Part shown: positions 1 to 7,779 of the stretch, piece by piece
Layout: the number at the start of each line of letters is the position of its first letter
How positions within the stretch are numbered: position 1 is the stretch's first letter
Assembly (NCBI GenBank): GCA_946478775.1
Contig: CAMLDR010000077.1
Location: forward strand, 1-19,131
Direction of reading: 5' to 3'
DNA from: an uncultured Flavobacteriales bacterium
Lineage (GTDB): Bacteria; Bacteroidota; Bacteroidia; Flavobacteriales; Crocinitomicaceae
Length of the DNA: 19,131 nucleotides
Notes under the pieces: model-generated
What the model was told of the DNA's origin: nothing
Databases searched by the model: none
The model's input: the letters and a program-made list of their open reading frames with translations, nothing else
Made by a program: the position numbers and the translations under genes

Positions 1-739
<739 letters not shown>

Positions 740-750
740 TTAATTTGGCG

Positions 751-780
751 CAAAGGTACGGTTTTTATTTTTTTATGCAA
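751..780 (-). promoter_or_regulatory. Bacteroidota-type promoter of atpD
   Basis: Read on the minus strand there is TTG (780-778), a 19-base gap, then TACCTTTG (758-751), matching the known Bacteroidota consensus TTTG / TAnnTTTG. Transcription would start near 747, giving a leader of about 30 bases before the atpD ATG at 715. Confidence 0.72.
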
Positions 781-837
781 TTTTTATTAAACAAAACTTC
801 CTAAAATTTTAGAACGAAGGAAGTTGAATGTCGTTGA

Positions 838-877
838 AACAAAAAAAGGCAGGCAGCCGAAGCGTACCCACCCTTTT
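838..877 (-). terminator. possible intrinsic terminator after the 902-1768 tonB gene
   Basis: On the minus strand, about 25 bases after the tonB stop, AAAAGGGTGGG is followed by GCTTCGGC and then GCCTGCC running into seven T residues. The outer AAAAGG/CCTTTT and the inner GC-TTCG-GC can pair, but the stem has internal mismatches. The GC-rich block plus T-tract in a gene-end position suggests a terminator; the fold is imperfect. Confidence 0.4.
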
Positions 878-901
878 GGATTATGAAAAAGAACTCTTTA
901 T

Positions 902-1768
902 TTATTGAATATTGATCGGAAGTCTGTAATAACTTTTTACTTCTTTACCGTTCACTTTCCCCGGTTTCCAGTTTGGCATGGATTTCACAACTTTGATCGC
1001 TGCTTTTTCACAGGATTTACAATCGTCACTTGTTTTAGTTACTATAACCGATGAGATTGTTCCGTCCGTATCTACTACAAACTTCAGAGAGACTTTTGCG
1101 CTGCCTTCGATCATGTTCAAATCGATGTTGTCACGGATGAATTCACGCAGTGCCGGAATTCCGCCCGGAAATTCTGCAGGCTCGTCAACTACATCCACAG
1201 GTTTGTCATCTTTTTTTATTTCAATGATTCCAGTTCCACCTTTTCCTTTTGTATCGGTAATTTTTGTAGGATCAAATGGATCAACATCCGGGTCTCCTTT
1301 CTGATCTTTTACACCGATTTCTTTATTGGGATCGGGAGGAGTGATTTGAGTGTCTTGAGGATCATCCGTGGGTGTAGGAGCTACGAACTTTGCTATGTCA
1401 GCTTTTGATACAGCAGTAGCAGGTTTTTCCACTTCCGGTTTTGGAATGTCCGGAATTTCCTCCGGTTTATTGAAGAGATCTGCAAAGTTGCCATCCGAAA
1501 TGGTGATGTTTTCTTTCTGCTCCAGCGGTCTGAACAGGTTAGACGCTCCCCATAATCCTCCGATTCCAAGAGTAACTCCCAAGAAGACCAAAATTAGTCG
1601 TTTGTCGTAATCTCTCCGGATTTTGTATGCGCCGTATTCTTTGTTTCGATTTTCGAATACGGTTTCGTTGCGTTCTCTTGAAGTCACCATTTGCCAGGAT
1701 CTGGAAGAGAAATAATCATAGAGCGAGAATGCTACAATGATTGCCATGATTGAAAGTGTAAGTACCAT
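902..1768 (-). CDS. TonB-family energy transducer (paralogue of the 6268-7128 protein)
   Basis: Inner-membrane protein that would pass proton-motive energy from an ExbB/ExbD motor to outer-membrane TonB-dependent receptors. It has a hydrophobic N-terminus (about 2-17), the family segment SRERNETVFENRNKEYGAY (about 30-48), and a clear membrane helix at about 58-76. A Pro/Asp/Lys-rich periplasmic linker (about 100-195) follows. The TonB C-terminal domain starts at DEPAEFPGGIPALREF (about 195-210) and includes SMPNWKPGKVNGK (263-275). The first 60 residues closely parallel the TonB of the exb operon. It stands alone with no exbB/exbD beside it, so it probably shares a motor encoded elsewhere, perhaps the one in this window. 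The C-terminal domain carries a CxxC pair, C250 and C253. Which receptors it serves cannot be told. Confidence 0.9.
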   Translation of the reverse strand: MVLTLSIMAIIVAFSLYDYFSSRSWQMVTSRERNETVFENRNKEYGAYKIRRDYDKRLILVFLGVTLGIGGLWGASNLFRPLEQKENITISDGNFADLFNKPEEIPDIPKPEVEKPATAVSKADIAKFVAPTPTDDPQDTQITPPDPNKEIGVKDQKGDPDVDPFDPTKITDTKGKGGTGIIEIKKDDKPVDVVDEPAEFPGGIPALREFIRDNIDLNMIEGSAKVSLKFVVDTDGTISSVIVTKTSDDCKSCEKAAIKVVKSMPNWKPGKVNGKEVKSYYRLPINIQ

Positions 1769-2012
1769 GATTTGGTTTTTTTAAGTTTATTATCTAGCTA
1801 AACGTAAATCCAATAGGCCTTTTTGGTTTTACTCTATTCTAATCTAACAAATCTTTAAATCCCTTTTTTCAAAACAATTTTATCTGTTGAAATGCCTTAT
1901 TTAACGGTAGTCCAAGCAGATTTAAAGAATGCAGAGGGTTGTATTTAAAGGGTTTAGGGAGCTAATTGATCTGAAATCACTTCCTGGCTGATTCTGATTG
2001 GCACGAATTTGG

Positions 2013-2020
2013 TAAGTTTG
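2013..2020 (+). promoter_or_regulatory. -7 element upstream of the 2044 gene
   Basis: TAAGTTTG matches the Bacteroidota -7 consensus TAnnTTTG and ends 23 bases before the ATG at 2044. No convincing TTG/TTTG -33 box lies at the expected distance, so the call rests on the -7 element and its position. Confidence 0.45.
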
Positions 2021-2043
2021 GCGAAAATTTAAATTTATAACCT

Positions 2044-2850
2044 ATGAAAGTATTAATGATGGCCGGTTTTATTGGAACCATGCTTCTTTCGGGAACTGTT
2101 TTTGGCCAGTATGAAAAAGTGTTCTATACGGACACAATGTTTGAAACAGACAATTACAAAGTAGAGATTGACAATATCGTCGCACTTCCGAAAGAAGTGA
2201 AGTTCAGAATGACGATTACCAATAAGACCAACGATTGGGTCTTGTACAATTCGGAAGAAAGTGGAATCGAACTGAATGGAAAGAATCTCGATACAAAGGA
2301 TAAGTATATTTTGATCGCTCCGAACGACAGCAAGAAAAAAGTAATGCGTGCAGTAGGTGCGAATCTGAATGATGCACGGGGATTCAACTTTTTGTGTAAT
2401 GGATTCTATAAGGTAAGATTAAAGGATGCGACTGCAACCCCGGAATTCCGTCTGCCTGCTTCCAATAATGTGTTTACTGCCGGAAATTTCACAGTAACAT
2501 TGGTCAATTCGGCGAAGGAAACAGGAAGAACAGATGTGAAGTTCAAAGTGACCTACAACGGAGAGGGATTGGCATTTATTTCACCGGCAAAAGTTTCGGT
2601 AAAAATGCCCGATGGAAATATGTATGCAACTAACCGTTCCAAAGCAGATGTGATTTCTTTGAAAAAGGGAGAAAGTGAAACTTTTCAAGCTTCCTGGGAA
2701 CGCATGGAAGGAGGATCAAAGATGGACATGCAGCTGGTTGAGATGTTGATTCATTTTGATGGAGTATTCCAGGAAAGTACCCAGGTTAAAATCGATAAAA
2801 CAGTTATTCCTTTAAGATGGAATGAAGCAATGACATTGGGGAAAAAGTAG
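2044..2850 (+). CDS. secreted protein of unknown function, two beta-rich halves
   Basis: I do not recognise the family. The first ~21 residues are a signal peptide (MKVLMMAGFIGTMLLSGTVFG, then QY), with the cleavage before Gln common in Bacteroidota, so the 268-residue product should enter the periplasm or be exported. The mature part is rich in alternating hydrophobic strands and has two similar-looking halves: NYKVEIDNIVALPKEVKFRM at about 38-57 and NFTVTLVNSAKETGRTDVKF at about 147-166. This suggests two immunoglobulin-like or DUF4352-like beta sandwiches (inference). There are no catalytic motifs and no sorting domain at the C-terminus. It is monocistronic: a -7 element lies 23 bases upstream and a terminator about 55 bases downstream. 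Confidence 0.8.
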   Translation: MKVLMMAGFIGTMLLSGTVFGQYEKVFYTDTMFETDNYKVEIDNIVALPKEVKFRMTITNKTNDWVLYNSEESGIELNGKNLDTKDKYILIAPNDSKKKVMRAVGANLNDARGFNFLCNGFYKVRLKDATATPEFRLPASNNVFTAGNFTVTLVNSAKETGRTDVKFKVTYNGEGLAFISPAKVSVKMPDGNMYATNRSKADVISLKKGESETFQASWERMEGGSKMDMQLVEMLIHFDGVFQESTQVKIDKTVIPLRWNEAMTLGKK

Positions 2851-2855
2851 GAAAA

Positions 2856-2880
2856 GTTCAAAAGGTTCAAAAGTTCAAAG
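2856..2880 (+). repeat. GTTCAAAAG short tandem repeat, block 1
   Basis: Three GTTCAA cores at 2856, 2865 and 2873, spaced 9 and 8 bases. The 14-mer TCAAAAGGTTCAAA at 2858-2871 recurs as its exact reverse complement at 3150-3163. A related block with the same spacing is at 5004-5035. Confidence 0.7.
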
Positions 2881-2903
2881 CTCTAACCTGAATTCTTAAA
2901 AGT

Positions 2904-2938
2904 AAAAAACCGGTCTGTATTTATGGATCGGTTTTTTT
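2904..2938 (+). terminator. intrinsic terminator of the 2044-2850 gene
   Basis: AAAAAACCGGTC (2904-2915) pairs with GATCGGTTTTTTT (2926-2938), allowing one G-U pair, around a 10-base loop. The 3' arm ends in seven T residues. The A-tract on the other side makes it potentially bidirectional. Confidence 0.8.
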
Positions 2939-3194
2939 ATGCTTACACATTTCAGGGTTTGTTTTGCAATGGCTTTCCTGGTCCGAAAAGATCTTCATTT
3001 ATAAATTCATTCATTCGTATTATCCGGTTAAGCTGTTTAACCAACTGAATAATGTTTTTTCATGATCCTCAAAATTGATAGACTGGTGTTAGCTTCTTTT
3101 GAGTGTCGTAGTTCCAGGACTTTGCATTAGGATTATTAATCTAATCTGATTTGAACCTTTTGATCCCGATCCGCCGCGGTAGATGACTTTGAAC

Positions 3195-3228
3195 AAAAAA
3201 ATCCCTGATGTTTTATCAGGGATTTTTT
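3195..3228 (-). terminator. intrinsic terminator of the TPR gene
   Basis: AAAAAATCCCTGAT (3195-3208) pairs perfectly with ATCAGGGATTTTTT (3215-3228) over 14 base pairs around a 6-base loop. It lies 17 bases past the stop of the minus-strand TPR gene. With A and T tracts on either side it can act in both directions, as expected between convergent genes. Confidence 0.88.
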
Positions 3229-3245
3229 ATTTAATCTATAAAAAT

Positions 3246-4859
3246 TTACTTCTTAAAGTAAGCTTTTGCCTGCGTATCGTTTGGATCTAACTCCAATACT
3301 TTGTTCCACATAGCATCTGCTTTCACTTTGTCTTTCATCGGAGAGTTTACATAGTAATCACCCAAATATTTGGAAGCTTCAATGATGTAAGCTTTGTATG
3401 AACCTGAAGCGATGTCTTCCGGAGTCAAAGCAGCCAGAAAGCTTTCGTATTGCGGTTGAGCAAGGTAAGTTTTAGCTTTAGGGTTCAAGTCCATTTGCAC
3501 ACGTGCTCTTGCCTGCCAGAAATGTCCTCCCGGGAAAGCCGGGCTCACTGCTACCAAACGTCCGAAAATAGAATCAGCCATTTTGTAATCCTTTGGTCCG
3601 AAATAGTAAGCTCTACCGAAATCGTAATATTCGATCGCCTGCATTTGGGAAGGGTATTGGTTCATTTTCTTCGTATAAACTTCGATCAGTTTCGGGTAAT
3701 CTTTCTTCTCAGCGTACAACTTGGCAATATCCGAAAGGTAATCTGCCGCTTTTGCCGTATCAATGGAAGCAGCCAAATAATACTGCTCAATTGTTTTTTC
3801 TTCCTGTCCCAATTTGTCGTAGATCATTCCACGGTATTTGTAGTCGGTAGAAATGATTTTGTCCTTTGGAACAATTTTCAGGAAGTTATCACTTTCAGTC
3901 AATGCCTGAACATATTTCAAACTGTCTCCTGCTTCATTGCATTCGTACAAAGAATAGTAAAGCATACGTTTGGTATACAGGTTCACAAAACCGTTCTTTT
4001 CAATTTGCTCGATTTGAGGCAAAGTGTTGCAGTATTGTTTTCCTCCGAATAAAGAAGTCGCATACCGGTAACGCGCTTCGTCCGTATCATTCAGTTTCAG
4101 GTACTTTTCCCAGGATTCAATTGCAGCAGCATACTGATCAAAAAGGATGTTCAACTCTGCATTTTCTCTATATGCCGGAGCATAGTTCGGATCTGCAGCC
4201 TGAGCTTTTTTGTATTCCTCGTTTGCCAGTTTGTAGTTTTCTACGCCCTGGTAAATTTTTGCTTTACGAACGATTACTTTTGCAGAGTTCGGGTCAATGG
4301 ACAAAGCGTTGTTGTATTGTTCTGTTGCAGCAGTAGCATTTGAACGGCTTTGAGCCAGCAATACATCGCCCAAAAGAACGTAAGCATCTAAATTCTTAGG
4401 ATCCAGACGAACAACATCCCGCAAATAGGCTTCTGCCAGCTTCAGGTTCTTCAATGGTCCTGTTGCATAGGTTTCAGCAATGCGGTGAAGCACAACCGGA
4501 TTTTTGCGTTTTGTTTTCTTGATGATATCACAAAACTGCTGACCTGCCGTTGCGGTATCTCCCTGGAAGTACAAAGCTTTTGAAGTGGAAACCATTCCCA
4601 GTTTATCTTCTACATTGATTGATCCTGCTTTTTTCCATAGCGTGATCGCTGAATCTTTTTCTCCGATCAAAGCATAGAAATTTCCAAAGAAGAAAGCGTT
4701 CTCCACACTTGTTGGATCAGCCTGAACCAACTTTTGATACTCTTTGCGCGCTAAATCATAACGCTCGTTTTCCGTTTTCTTGTTTGCGTCCTGCAATGTT
4801 TGAGCCTGAGCGGCTGTTCCTAAACTTACTGCAAAAACGAATAATTTTAACTTGTTCAT
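3246..4859 (-). CDS. secreted tetratricopeptide-repeat (TPR) protein, last gene of the Ton cluster
   Basis: A 537-residue protein with a signal peptide (MNKLKLFVFAVSLGTAAQA, then QT), hence periplasmic, built almost wholly of TPR-type helical hairpins. Examples are NERYDLARKEYQKLVQADPT near 30-50, LDAYVLLGDVLLAQSRSNAT near 157-176, YKLANEEYKKAQAADPNYAP near 209-228, and a last unit ending AMWNKVLELDPNDTQAKAYF. TPRs are scaffolds for protein binding, so a structural or assembly role in the periplasm is likely; the partner is unknown. It follows the PstS-like gene after 235 bases containing a repeat block and a palindrome, so it may be read by run-through or by its own promoter. I see no clear TAnnTTTG box. 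It ends at a strong terminator, which closes the cluster. Confidence 0.9.
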   Translation of the reverse strand: MNKLKLFVFAVSLGTAAQAQTLQDANKKTENERYDLARKEYQKLVQADPTSVENAFFFGNFYALIGEKDSAITLWKKAGSINVEDKLGMVSTSKALYFQGDTATAGQQFCDIIKKTKRKNPVVLHRIAETYATGPLKNLKLAEAYLRDVVRLDPKNLDAYVLLGDVLLAQSRSNATAATEQYNNALSIDPNSAKVIVRKAKIYQGVENYKLANEEYKKAQAADPNYAPAYRENAELNILFDQYAAAIESWEKYLKLNDTDEARYRYATSLFGGKQYCNTLPQIEQIEKNGFVNLYTKRMLYYSLYECNEAGDSLKYVQALTESDNFLKIVPKDKIISTDYKYRGMIYDKLGQEEKTIEQYYLAASIDTAKAADYLSDIAKLYAEKKDYPKLIEVYTKKMNQYPSQMQAIEYYDFGRAYYFGPKDYKMADSIFGRLVAVSPAFPGGHFWQARARVQMDLNPKAKTYLAQPQYESFLAALTPEDIASGSYKAYIIEASKYLGDYYVNSPMKDKVKADAMWNKVLELDPNDTQAKAYFKK

Positions 4860-5003
4860 GTTTTTTGTCTTTTCAACGTATTGTCTCTATACAATTCCTT
4901 TGCCAAATTAGTATAAACTGATTAAATAGTATCGTTTGTTAACGATTATTTCATATTAATCGACTTGACTGTACTCTTGATTGAGTGAAATGATACTCCA
5001 TTA

Positions 5004-5035
5004 GTTCAAAGGGTTTAAAAGGTTCAAGCGTTCAA
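5004..5035 (+). repeat. GTTCAAAAG short tandem repeat, block 2
   Basis: GTTCAA at 5004, GTTTAA at 5013, GTTCAA at 5022 and 5030 give periods of 9, 9 and 8 bases, as in block 1. Just beyond, at about 5048-5065, TTTTGAACTTTTAAAC is an inverted counterpart, so the block can fold back on itself. Confidence 0.65.
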
Positions 5036-5072
5036 AATTTGACTTATGTTTTGAACTTTTAAACTGTTTTAA

Positions 5073-5090
5073 TCCCGATAGCTATCGGGA
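5073..5090. repeat. 18-base perfect palindrome TCCCGATAGCTATCGGGA
   Basis: Perfect inverted symmetry with no spacer, lying 4 bases beyond the stop codon (5097-5095) of the minus-strand PstS-like gene. It lacks the T-tract of a classical terminator. It could be a dispersed palindrome, a binding site or an mRNA 3' hairpin. Confidence 0.75.
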
Positions 5091-5094
5091 CTTT

Positions 5095-5997
5095 CTACTC
5101 TGTAACAAAGTTAATCTCCCGCGGAGTTCCTTTTCCCGGACCCAATTCACATTTTTCCAAAAGCATCTGGCCCTGTCGTCCATTCATAAAATTCACAAAA
5201 CCGGTGTTCAAACCATCAGGTGCACCTGAATTAATGGCCCAGATCGGTCTGTGAAACGGGTATTTCTTTGCAGAAATGTTTGCTTTGTTAGGCAGCCAGT
5301 AATAGGCGTCATTTCCTTTGATCCCAACTACTTTGAATTGTTTCAATCTGATTTTTACCAAAGGATCATCGGTGTCACTGATGTGGTTGTATCCGATTAC
5401 TCCCAGTGTGTTGGGATGTTCCTGAATATATTTGATGAGGTCTTCGGTGTTTTTTGCAGCATGGACTTGTTTCCCAAAGTCTTTACCAATCCATTTGAGC
5501 AAGTGATTGAAATTGGCAGACTGAACCTGGTCGAATACAATCTCTGCCGGTTTTTGAGACCCCGGCCAGATAGTACTTTTGCCTGTTAACAGATCGCGGA
5601 TCTGATTTTGGGTCAGTAAAGTGTCTGAATTGCCTGTATTCACAATAAATGCAATGGCGTCGTATGCTATGATGTCAGAGGTAACGGTAATATTGAGTGA
5701 TCTCAAATATTTTTTCTCCTCTTTGGTATAATCTCTCCCAATAAAGATCGTTCTGGCTTTTCCTTCAGCCAAAGCTTTCATAGCGGCTGTTTCACTGCTG
5801 TACACCATGTTTAATGTGGCATCCGGATAAGTTCCTGTGAAGACTTCAGATGCCGTTTTGATCAGTGGCTGGAAGGATTCATCCGCATACATGGTCTTAT
5901 TCCCACGTCTGGTAGTATCATCCGGTGTTTGACTGGTTTCGCATGAAAACAGGATTCCTAAAATAAGAAGCGGACTAACAAAGGCAAGTTTCTTCAT
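5095..5997 (-). CDS. PstS-like phosphate/anion-binding lipoprotein
   Basis: Substrate-binding protein of the PstS (PBP-like) type, 300 residues. I start at the ATG at 5997: it is followed by a lipoprotein signal MKKLAFVSPLLILGILFSC with C19 as the lipidated cysteine. The longer open frame to 6066 would add 23 polar residues in front of the signal and overlap the upstream gene. Family features are a YSSETAAMKALAEGKARTIF stretch (about 66-85), IAFIVNTGN (115-123), QIRDLLTGKSTIWPGS (132-147), LGVIGYNHI (198-206) and a C-terminal NTGFVNFMNGRQGQMLLEK (264-282). No pstC, pstA or pstB is nearby; the gene sits 4 bases behind a small membrane protein in the Ton cluster, suggesting a role tied to TonB rather than to an ABC permease. 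The bound ligand is unproven. Confidence 0.88.
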   Translation of the reverse strand: MKKLAFVSPLLILGILFSCETSQTPDDTTRRGNKTMYADESFQPLIKTASEVFTGTYPDATLNMVYSSETAAMKALAEGKARTIFIGRDYTKEEKKYLRSLNITVTSDIIAYDAIAFIVNTGNSDTLLTQNQIRDLLTGKSTIWPGSQKPAEIVFDQVQSANFNHLLKWIGKDFGKQVHAAKNTEDLIKYIQEHPNTLGVIGYNHISDTDDPLVKIRLKQFKVVGIKGNDAYYWLPNKANISAKKYPFHRPIWAINSGAPDGLNTGFVNFMNGRQGQMLLEKCELGPGKGTPREINFVTE

Positions 5998-6001
5998 GAT
6001 G

Positions 6002-6205
6002 TTATTTTTCTCCGTTTTGTTTAAAGACAGTATATAATCGGTATCCTCTGTAAGATGCATATGCAAATAGAAGGACTATAAAAAATATGCGTTTGCCACC
6101 TTCGAGCCCTTTAATGGGAATGTCTGTAAATAAGAGATAGAAACCTGCGAATAAGAAGGTTACTACCATGAAGCCGGCAATGTAAAGTGTTGCGTTCTTG
6201 AACAT
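6002..6205 (-). CDS. small two-helix membrane protein between tonB and the PstS-like gene
   Basis: A 67-residue protein with two hydrophobic segments, about 7-26 and 39-58, and a polar C-terminus ending FKQNGEK. I do not know a named function. It is credible as a gene because it fills the gap between two real genes, its stop is 4 bases from the start of the PstS-like gene (translational coupling likely), and the hydrophobic pattern is uninterrupted. As I recall, small membrane proteins are found at this place in other Bacteroidota Ton clusters. Its ATG lies only 8 bases after the T-tract of an intrinsic terminator, so its expression probably depends on read-through or an internal promoter. 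Confidence 0.78.
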   Translation of the reverse strand: MFKNATLYIAGFMVVTFLFAGFYLLFTDIPIKGLEGGKRIFFIVLLFAYASYRGYRLYTVFKQNGEK

Positions 6206-6213
6206 GCTAAATG

Positions 6214-6250
6214 AAAAAAATCCCCGTCTCGTAGTTACGGAACGGGGATT
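6214..6250 (-). terminator. intrinsic terminator/attenuator after tonB, inside the Ton cluster
   Basis: On the minus strand AATCCCCGT (6250-6242) pairs perfectly with ACGGGGATT (6227-6219) around a 14-base loop and runs into seven T residues (6220-6214). It starts 17 bases after the tonB stop and ends 8 bases before the next ATG. It should cut the cluster into a high-level exbB-exbD-exbD-tonB part and a lower-level distal part. Confidence 0.82.
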
Positions 6251-6267
6251 AATATTAAAAAATGAAA

Positions 6268-7128
6268 TTAACTTAGTTTAAATGAAACCGGCAAGGAGAA
6301 AGTACTGTTTACAGCTTTACCGTTGATTTTTCCGGGTTTCCATCTAGGCATGCTTTTCACAACGCGAATAGCTTCCTGGTCACACTCCGGGCAATCTGTT
6401 ACACCTTTCTTCACTCTTACGTTGGAGATGTAACCGTTTTCACTGACTACGAACTGTAGGTAACATTTACCTTCCAAGCCCATTTCAACAGCTGTTTGAG
6501 GATACTTGATGTTTTCTGCCAAATATTTCTTCAATGCTGCCATACCACCGTCCGGTTCTGCAGGCTCATCTACGATATCGTAAATGACATCCTCTTTTTT
6601 CTCTACCTTTTCCTCTTTCGGTTTCGGAGGGGTAGGATCTATTTTTGCAAATGGGTCACCTTCGTTCTCATTAGTCGTATTGGATGCTTTCGTATCTTCC
6701 AGATCCGCCTGAGTTGGAGGAGGAGTAGTTACTTCGTCATCTGTTACCACAGGAGGCAAGAACTGAACGGTTTTTTCCATCGGCGGGATTTCCGGTTCCA
6801 ATGGCTCAATGATTTCCTCTTCCATAGGAGCATCCATTGCAAAAGAAGACAGATCCAAAGGAACTTCTTGCGGTTTTTCCTGCGGAAGATTCATAATGAG
6901 TTTATAAATCCCGAAAGTTGTTCCGATGAACAGGATCACACCGGCCATCACAAGGATCAGGTTGCGGCTGTAATTCGTTCGTATCTGGTAAGCACCATAT
7001 TCGTGGTTACGGTCTTCAAATACAACCTCATTACGTTCCGCAGACGTCACCTGCTGCCAGGTTTTAGAACTGAAGTATTCGTACAACGAGATACCAGCAA
7101 TAATTACGATTACGATTGCTATTAACAT
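6268..7128 (-). CDS. tonB: TonB energy transducer of the exb operon
   Basis: Links the ExbB/ExbD proton motor in the inner membrane to TonB-dependent outer-membrane receptors. The 286-residue protein has an N-terminal hydrophobic stretch (about 2-15), SAERNEVVFEDRNHEYGAYQ (29-48), a membrane helix at about 57-79, a long Glu/Pro/Lys periplasmic linker (about 82-180), and a TonB C-terminal domain from VDEPAEPDGGMAALKKYL (186-203) to the end, including SMPRWKPGKINGKAV (259-273). C246 and C249 form a CxxC pair inside the domain. It starts 2 bases after the stop of the second exbD, so it is translationally coupled with the motor genes and is probably the main TonB of the system. Confidence 0.95.
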   Translation of the reverse strand: MLIAIVIVIIAGISLYEYFSSKTWQQVTSAERNEVVFEDRNHEYGAYQIRTNYSRNLILVMAGVILFIGTTFGIYKLIMNLPQEKPQEVPLDLSSFAMDAPMEEEIIEPLEPEIPPMEKTVQFLPPVVTDDEVTTPPPTQADLEDTKASNTTNENEGDPFAKIDPTPPKPKEEKVEKKEDVIYDIVDEPAEPDGGMAALKKYLAENIKYPQTAVEMGLEGKCYLQFVVSENGYISNVRVKKGVTDCPECDQEAIRVVKSMPRWKPGKINGKAVNSTFSLPVSFKLS

Positions 7129-7130
7129 AG

Positions 7131-7766
7131 TTATTTATTTAATGTTTTGTCTAACAATGCCTGCTCGCTGTTCATGATATCTACCGGAGCAATTACCCCG
7201 ATGGATGCGATGTACAACTCATCAATAACGTCAATAAAGTTTCTCGTCTTCGCTTTCATGTCGGTTTTCACCAATACCTTCAAAGCTTTCAAGTCTCTTT
7301 TGGCGTTATCCAGTTCCTTTTTGTGAATGGAGTCTGCAATTTGTTTCTTTTGAAGTTTTGCATCCAGCTCTACTTTTTTATTCAAAACAAACGAGTTTTT
7401 ATCCGCTAACAACTTACGAATTCCCTGAGGACCAAAATTGGTTTCAGTTAATTGAGTTGGTGCATCTCCATCCGGATTTCCTTCCGGGTGAAACTCTCCT
7501 TCGTAATAGAACAAACGATCGTCTGAAACAATGAAAGTAATCGCATTGTTTATTTTATCTTGTCCTGGCGGAACATCGGTCTCTTTTGCCGGATATGCCA
7601 GACTCATCACCTTTGGTTTAGCAAAGGTTGAAGTCATAACGAAGAACGTCAATAGAAGAAAACCTAAATCCACCATCGGCGTCATATCGATACGTGCCGA
7701 GCCTTTAGCGGGGCGTTTTTTGCCGCCCTTTTTTGCTCCGCCGTCGTCTTGTGCTATTTCTGCCAT
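7131..7766 (-). CDS. exbD: ExbD-family proton-channel subunit (second of two)
   Basis: Single-span inner-membrane component of the Ton motor. A basic, Gly/Lys-rich cytoplasmic N-terminus (1-24) leads to RIDMTPMVDLGFLLLTFFVM (25-44), in which D33 is the conserved channel aspartate of ExbD/TolR proteins. The remaining ~165 residues are periplasmic; they are longer than E. coli ExbD (141 residues in all) and contain a Lys-rich helical segment (about 110-165), before ending in IDVIDELYIASIGVIAPVDI, the usual ExbD C-terminal fold. It follows the first exbD by 13 bases and precedes tonB by 2. Paired, non-identical ExbD proteins are usual in Bacteroidota Ton operons. Confidence 0.93.
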   Translation of the reverse strand: MAEIAQDDGGAKKGGKKRPAKGSARIDMTPMVDLGFLLLTFFVMTSTFAKPKVMSLAYPAKETDVPPGQDKINNAITFIVSDDRLFYYEGEFHPEGNPDGDAPTQLTETNFGPQGIRKLLADKNSFVLNKKVELDAKLQKKQIADSIHKKELDNAKRDLKALKVLVKTDMKAKTRNFIDVIDELYIASIGVIAPVDIMNSEQALLDKTLNK

Positions 7767-7779
7767 TTTTTCTTGTTAT

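Larger units (their letters stand above)
2851..3245. other. 395-base convergent spacer without a gene
   Basis: Lies between the 3' ends of two converging genes. It holds a GTTCAA-type repeat at its left end, an intrinsic terminator for each flanking gene, an inverted copy of part of the repeat near 3150, and a small hairpin GGTTAA/TTAACC at 3026-3042. The middle (about 2940-3150) has no open frame of note and nothing else I can name. Confidence 0.6.

Noticed and set aside
1850..1950. CTTTAAAT / ATTTAAAG inverted words upstream of the two divergent genes
   Set aside because: Short AT-only matches in AT-rich spacer; no symmetry beyond 8 bases.
3450..4336. Long plus-strand open frames opposite the TPR gene
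   Set aside because: Shadow frames of a clear TPR coding sequence; the peptides have no domain or credible start context.
5998..6066. Longer N-terminus for the PstS-like protein (start at 6066)
   Set aside because: It would place 23 polar residues before a complete lipoprotein signal and overlap the small membrane gene.
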